Source of the DNA: Chloroflexota bacterium
GTDB taxonomy: Bacteria; Chloroflexota; Anaerolineae; Anaerolineales; Villigracilaceae
Assembly (NCBI GenBank): GCA_021796315.1
Contig: JAJYOH010000203.1
Coordinates: forward strand, 1-9,321
DNA: 9,321 nt
Direction: 5' to 3'
The notes below the pieces were generated by a model that saw only the letters and a list, made by a program, of their open reading frames with translations, was not told the DNA's origin and made no database searches. The position numbers and the translations under genes are program-made. Numbering within the stretch: position 1 is the stretch's first letter; every line of letters begins with the position of its first letter. Positions 7,478-9,321 of this stretch are shown one piece after another.

Positions 7478-8284
7478 ATGGCGCTACTAGAAACCATCAA
7501 CGTCTCAAAACGTTTTGGCGGTCTGACCGCCGTCAACAAAATGAACTTCCAATTGGAAAAGGGTGAGATCGTCAGCATTATCGGTCCAAATGGAGCGGGA
7601 AAAACAACTTTCTTCAACACCTTAACCGGCATCTATCATCCCGAAGAAGGACAAATCAATTTCAATGGGAAGTCTCTCATTGGCCTTCGCCCGGATCAAG
7701 TCGCTCAACGCGGCGTCTCGCGAACATTCCAAAACATCCGTTTGTTTGGCAATCTGTCCGTGATCGAGAATATCCTAGTCGGTATGCACGCTCACCTGAA
7801 GCAATCACCAGTTGATACGCTTTTGCAGCTGCCCACCTTCAAAAAAGAAGAAGCTTCCGCGGAAGAAAAGGGCGAAGGATTGATGCTCTACGTGGGACTT
7901 AGAGGTGTGGGCAATGAACTGGCAAAGAACCTTCCCTATGGCGCGCAAAGACGCGTGGAGATCGCCCGCGCTTTGGCATCAGATCCATCCCTGCTTCTGC
8001 TTGATGAACCAACAGCTGGAATGAATCCGCAGGAAACGGAAGACGCTATCAAACTTTTCCGCCGCATCCGCGATGAGAAAGGTGTGACCGTACTTCTCAT
8101 CGAACATGATATGCGCGTGGTAATGAATATTTCGGAGCGGATCAGTGTCATGGACTACGGTGAAAAAATCGCCGAGGGCACTCCAGCTCAAATCCGTTCC
8201 AACCAACGCGTGATCGAAGCCTACTTGGGACGCAGCGCCATGTCTGGACGAGGCGAGGAGGAGGTGCAAAATGAGCCTGCTTAG
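7478..8284 (+). CDS. livG: Branched-chain amino acid ABC transporter ATP-binding protein LivG
   Basis: Cytoplasmic ATPase of module 2, 268 residues. Motifs: Walker A GPNGAGKT (36-43), Q-loop Gln85 in SRTFQNIRLF, signature LPYGAQRRVE (152-161), Walker B LLLLDEP (172-178) with Glu177, switch His210 in LLIEHDM, and IEAYLGR near the end. All key residues are present. It starts 12 nt after the livM stop with a weak AGGCGAG as ribosome binding site. A C-terminal tail SAMSGRGEEEVQNEPA goes beyond the usual end; its GEEEV codons double as the ribosome binding site of livF, and the gene overlaps livF by 14 nt. It is paralogous to the LivG at 1855-2637 at protein level, with many synonymous differences in the DNA. 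Confidence 0.96.
   Translation: MALLETINVSKRFGGLTAVNKMNFQLEKGEIVSIIGPNGAGKTTFFNTLTGIYHPEEGQINFNGKSLIGLRPDQVAQRGVSRTFQNIRLFGNLSVIENILVGMHAHLKQSPVDTLLQLPTFKKEEASAEEKGEGLMLYVGLRGVGNELAKNLPYGAQRRVEIARALASDPSLLLLDEPTAGMNPQETEDAIKLFRRIRDEKGVTVLLIEHDMRVVMNISERISVMDYGEKIAEGTPAQIRSNQRVIEAYLGRSAMSGRGEEEVQNEPA
8255..8266 (+). promoter_or_regulatory. Strong Shine-Dalgarno site for livF inside livG
   Basis: GAGGAGGAGGTG (8255-8266) contains a perfect AGGAGGT (8259-8265), 5 nt before the livF ATG at 8271. It lies in the last codons of livG, so livF should be initiated efficiently and in step with livG translation. Confidence 0.8.
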
Positions 8285-8984
8285 CCTTGATAATGTACAC
8301 AGCTATTACGGGCACATTCACGCACTAAAAGGCATTTCGATCACTGTCGAAGAAGGCGAGATCGTCACATTGATCGGCGCCAACGGAGCCGGAAAAAGTA
8401 CAACCCTGCGAACCATCTCCGGACTCATTCATCCAAAGCAAGGCAAGGTAACCTTGCAGGATAAAGACATATCGCGCATGGACCCCCACTTGATCGTGCA
8501 CGCAGGCGTGGGACATGTGCCCGAAGGACGTGGAATTTTCCCACGGCTTACTGTAAAAGAAAACTTGGAAATGGGTGCGTATGTTATTAATGATTATGCT
8601 GAAGTCGAGCGACGCATGGAATATAGTTTTGAACTATTCCCACGCCTAAAGGAACGTATTGACCAAAAAGGCGGCACGCTATCCGGCGGTGAACAACAGA
8701 TGCTTGCCATGGCACGCGGCCTGATGCTTAATCCGCATATCTTGATGCTCGATGAACCTTCGATGGGACTCTCCCCGGTCCTTGTAGAATTGGTCTTCGA
8801 CACGATTAAGACGATGAATGCCCACGGAACAACGATCCTGCTTGTGGAACAAAACGCATTGATGGCGCTTTCCATCGCGCACCGTGGCTATGTATTGCAA
8901 ACTGGACAAATCGTGCTGAGTGACACTGCCGCCAATCTTCGCAAAAACGAAATGGTGCAGAAAGCTTATTTGGGCGTTGATTAA
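8271..8984 (+). CDS. livF: Branched-chain amino acid ABC transporter ATP-binding protein LivF
   Basis: Partner ATPase of the module 2 LivG, 237 residues. It aligns without gaps to the LivF at 2653-3366. Motifs: Walker A GANGAGKS (36-43), signature LSGGEQQ (137-143), Walker B ILMLDEP (157-163) with Glu162, Glu85 in the Q-loop position (VPEGRGIF) and Gln194 in place of the switch His (LLVEQNA). The C-terminus reads NEMVQKAYLGVD, the counterpart of NEMVRKSYLGIE in module 1. It begins 14 nt inside livG, behind a perfect AGGAGGT, which fixes the start. A strong hairpin after the stop ends the operon. The family call is firm. Confidence 0.96.
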   Translation: MSLLSLDNVHSYYGHIHALKGISITVEEGEIVTLIGANGAGKSTTLRTISGLIHPKQGKVTLQDKDISRMDPHLIVHAGVGHVPEGRGIFPRLTVKENLEMGAYVINDYAEVERRMEYSFELFPRLKERIDQKGGTLSGGEQQMLAMARGLMLNPHILMLDEPSMGLSPVLVELVFDTIKTMNAHGTTILLVEQNALMALSIAHRGYVLQTGQIVLSDTAANLRKNEMVQKAYLGVD

Positions 8985-9012
8985 CTGGTACAATAAGAAA
9001 AATGAAAAGCGT

Positions 9013-9046
9013 GAGACCCGTGGCGCGATGCGCCACGGGTCTCTTT
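9013..9046 (+). terminator. Terminator hairpin at the end of module 2
   Basis: GAGACCCGTGGCGC (9013-9026) and GCGCCACGGGTCTC (9030-9043) form a perfect 14-bp stem with a GAT loop, 28 nt after the livF stop. The + strand T-run is short (TTT, 9044-9046, then GC). Read on the - strand the stem is followed by a T-rich stretch (complement of 8994-9008), so it could stop transcription both ways. I expect it to end module 2 because no other signal follows before the next gene. Confidence 0.8.
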
Positions 9047-9184
9047 GCAAATTTCATGGACTGATGGCCAGTGCAAACTACTCTGAAAGTTGATGGCAGG
9101 ATATATTTTGGATGGAACCTTTCAAACAGTTAACGTTTCCGCACTTGACCCAGCACGTTTTACCGAGGGCGGCTTATCCAAGAG

Positions 9185-9190
9185 TACAAT
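9185..9190 (+). promoter_or_regulatory. Possible -10 box of the downstream lipoprotein gene
   Basis: TACAAT matches the -10 consensus in 5 of 6 bases and lies 26 nt before the ATG at 9216, leaving a short leader that includes GAGGAGG. No good -35 box is found at 16-18 bp spacing; TTGACC at 9145-9150 is too far away. The remainder of the 231-nt gap (8985-9215), apart from the terminator hairpin, shows no gene or clear repeat. Confidence 0.3.
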
Positions 9191-9215
9191 GTGGTGTAAA
9201 TCTTGAGGAGGCCAC

Positions 9216-9321
9216 ATGAAGAAATTTATTCTTTCTTTAATGCTTCTATCGGGGATATTTATTTTGTCTGCATGTGTTCACAAGCCATTTCAATGTACCG
9301 ACCCGCTTGGATGCATCACCG
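9216..9321 (+). CDS. Lipoprotein, N-terminal fragment; probably another LIV-type substrate-binding protein (3' end outside window)
   Basis: The first 35 codons of a secreted lipoprotein. GAGGAGG (9205-9211) sits 4 nt before the ATG. The signal peptide has KK at 2-3, a hydrophobic core (4-17) and lipobox LSAC with lipidated Cys20. The start of the mature part has two further cysteines in CTDPLGC (27-33), which could form a small disulfide loop. The frame is still open at the window end. Its position after two LIV modules, the second of which opens with a receptor lipoprotein, suggests a third receptor gene. I also recall similar CTD-x-x-GC starts in Chloroflexota LIV-type receptors. The fold itself is not visible, so the lipoprotein call is firm and the receptor call is inference. 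Confidence 0.7.
   Translation, partial: MKKFILSLMLLSGIFILSACVHKPFQCTDPLGCIT

Noticed and set aside
9102..9107. TATATT as a -10 box for the last gene
   Set aside because: No -35-like sequence lies at 16-18 bp upstream, and it is about 110 nt from the start codon. TACAAT at 9185 is a better, though still weak, candidate.
1..9321. Recent tandem duplication or a mobile element carrying the modules
   Set aside because: No long identical DNA is seen between the modules, and no transposase, terminal inverted repeats or target duplications were found.

Overview
The window is a compact run of co-directional (+ strand) genes for high-affinity branched-chain amino acid type (LIV / HAAT family) ABC importers. 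Nothing supports an rRNA, tRNA, CRISPR array, phage, insertion sequence or toxin system. Base composition is about half GC by eye. The solute-binding proteins are lipoproteins (lipobox ending in Cys). Tandem LIV modules with lipoprotein receptors at this composition resemble Chloroflexota, especially Anaerolineae. That assignment is inferred from protein style and recollection, not from a marker gene.

Layout. Module 1 (1-3366): the C-terminal end of livH, then livM (TAATG overlap), livG (ATGA overlap) and livF (15-nt gap), closed by a strong intrinsic terminator at 3390-3425. A 263-nt intergenic region follows, whose AT-richer part carries short direct and inverted repeats that may hold the promoter/operator of the next unit. 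Module 2 (3630-8984): a livK-type lipoprotein, an intercistronic hairpin, then livH, livM, livG and livF, closed by a 14-bp-stem hairpin at 9013-9046. From 9216 a third lipoprotein begins with its own strong ribosome binding site and is cut by the window end. It is most likely the receptor of a third module or an extra receptor for these permeases.

How the genes work together. A membrane-anchored Venus-flytrap lipoprotein captures the ligand (Leu/Ile/Val by family default, though urea, amides or other amino acids are possible). It delivers it to the LivH-LivM channel, and the LivG-LivF ATPase pair powers import. The two modules have the same gene order and clearly homologous proteins, but their DNA has diverged, so this is an old duplication or separate acquisition and not a recent tandem copy.

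Features most worth a second look: an extra membrane domain of about 190 residues on the first LivM, followed by a tryptophan-rich linker; an N-terminal extension on the second LivH; a hairpin between the receptor and permease genes that contains the only good Shine-Dalgarno-like sequence upstream of livH; and the asymmetric LivG/LivF ATP-site residues, present in both modules. I found no evidence of a wholly new biological system. The window is best read as an ordinary transport region with a few unusual details.
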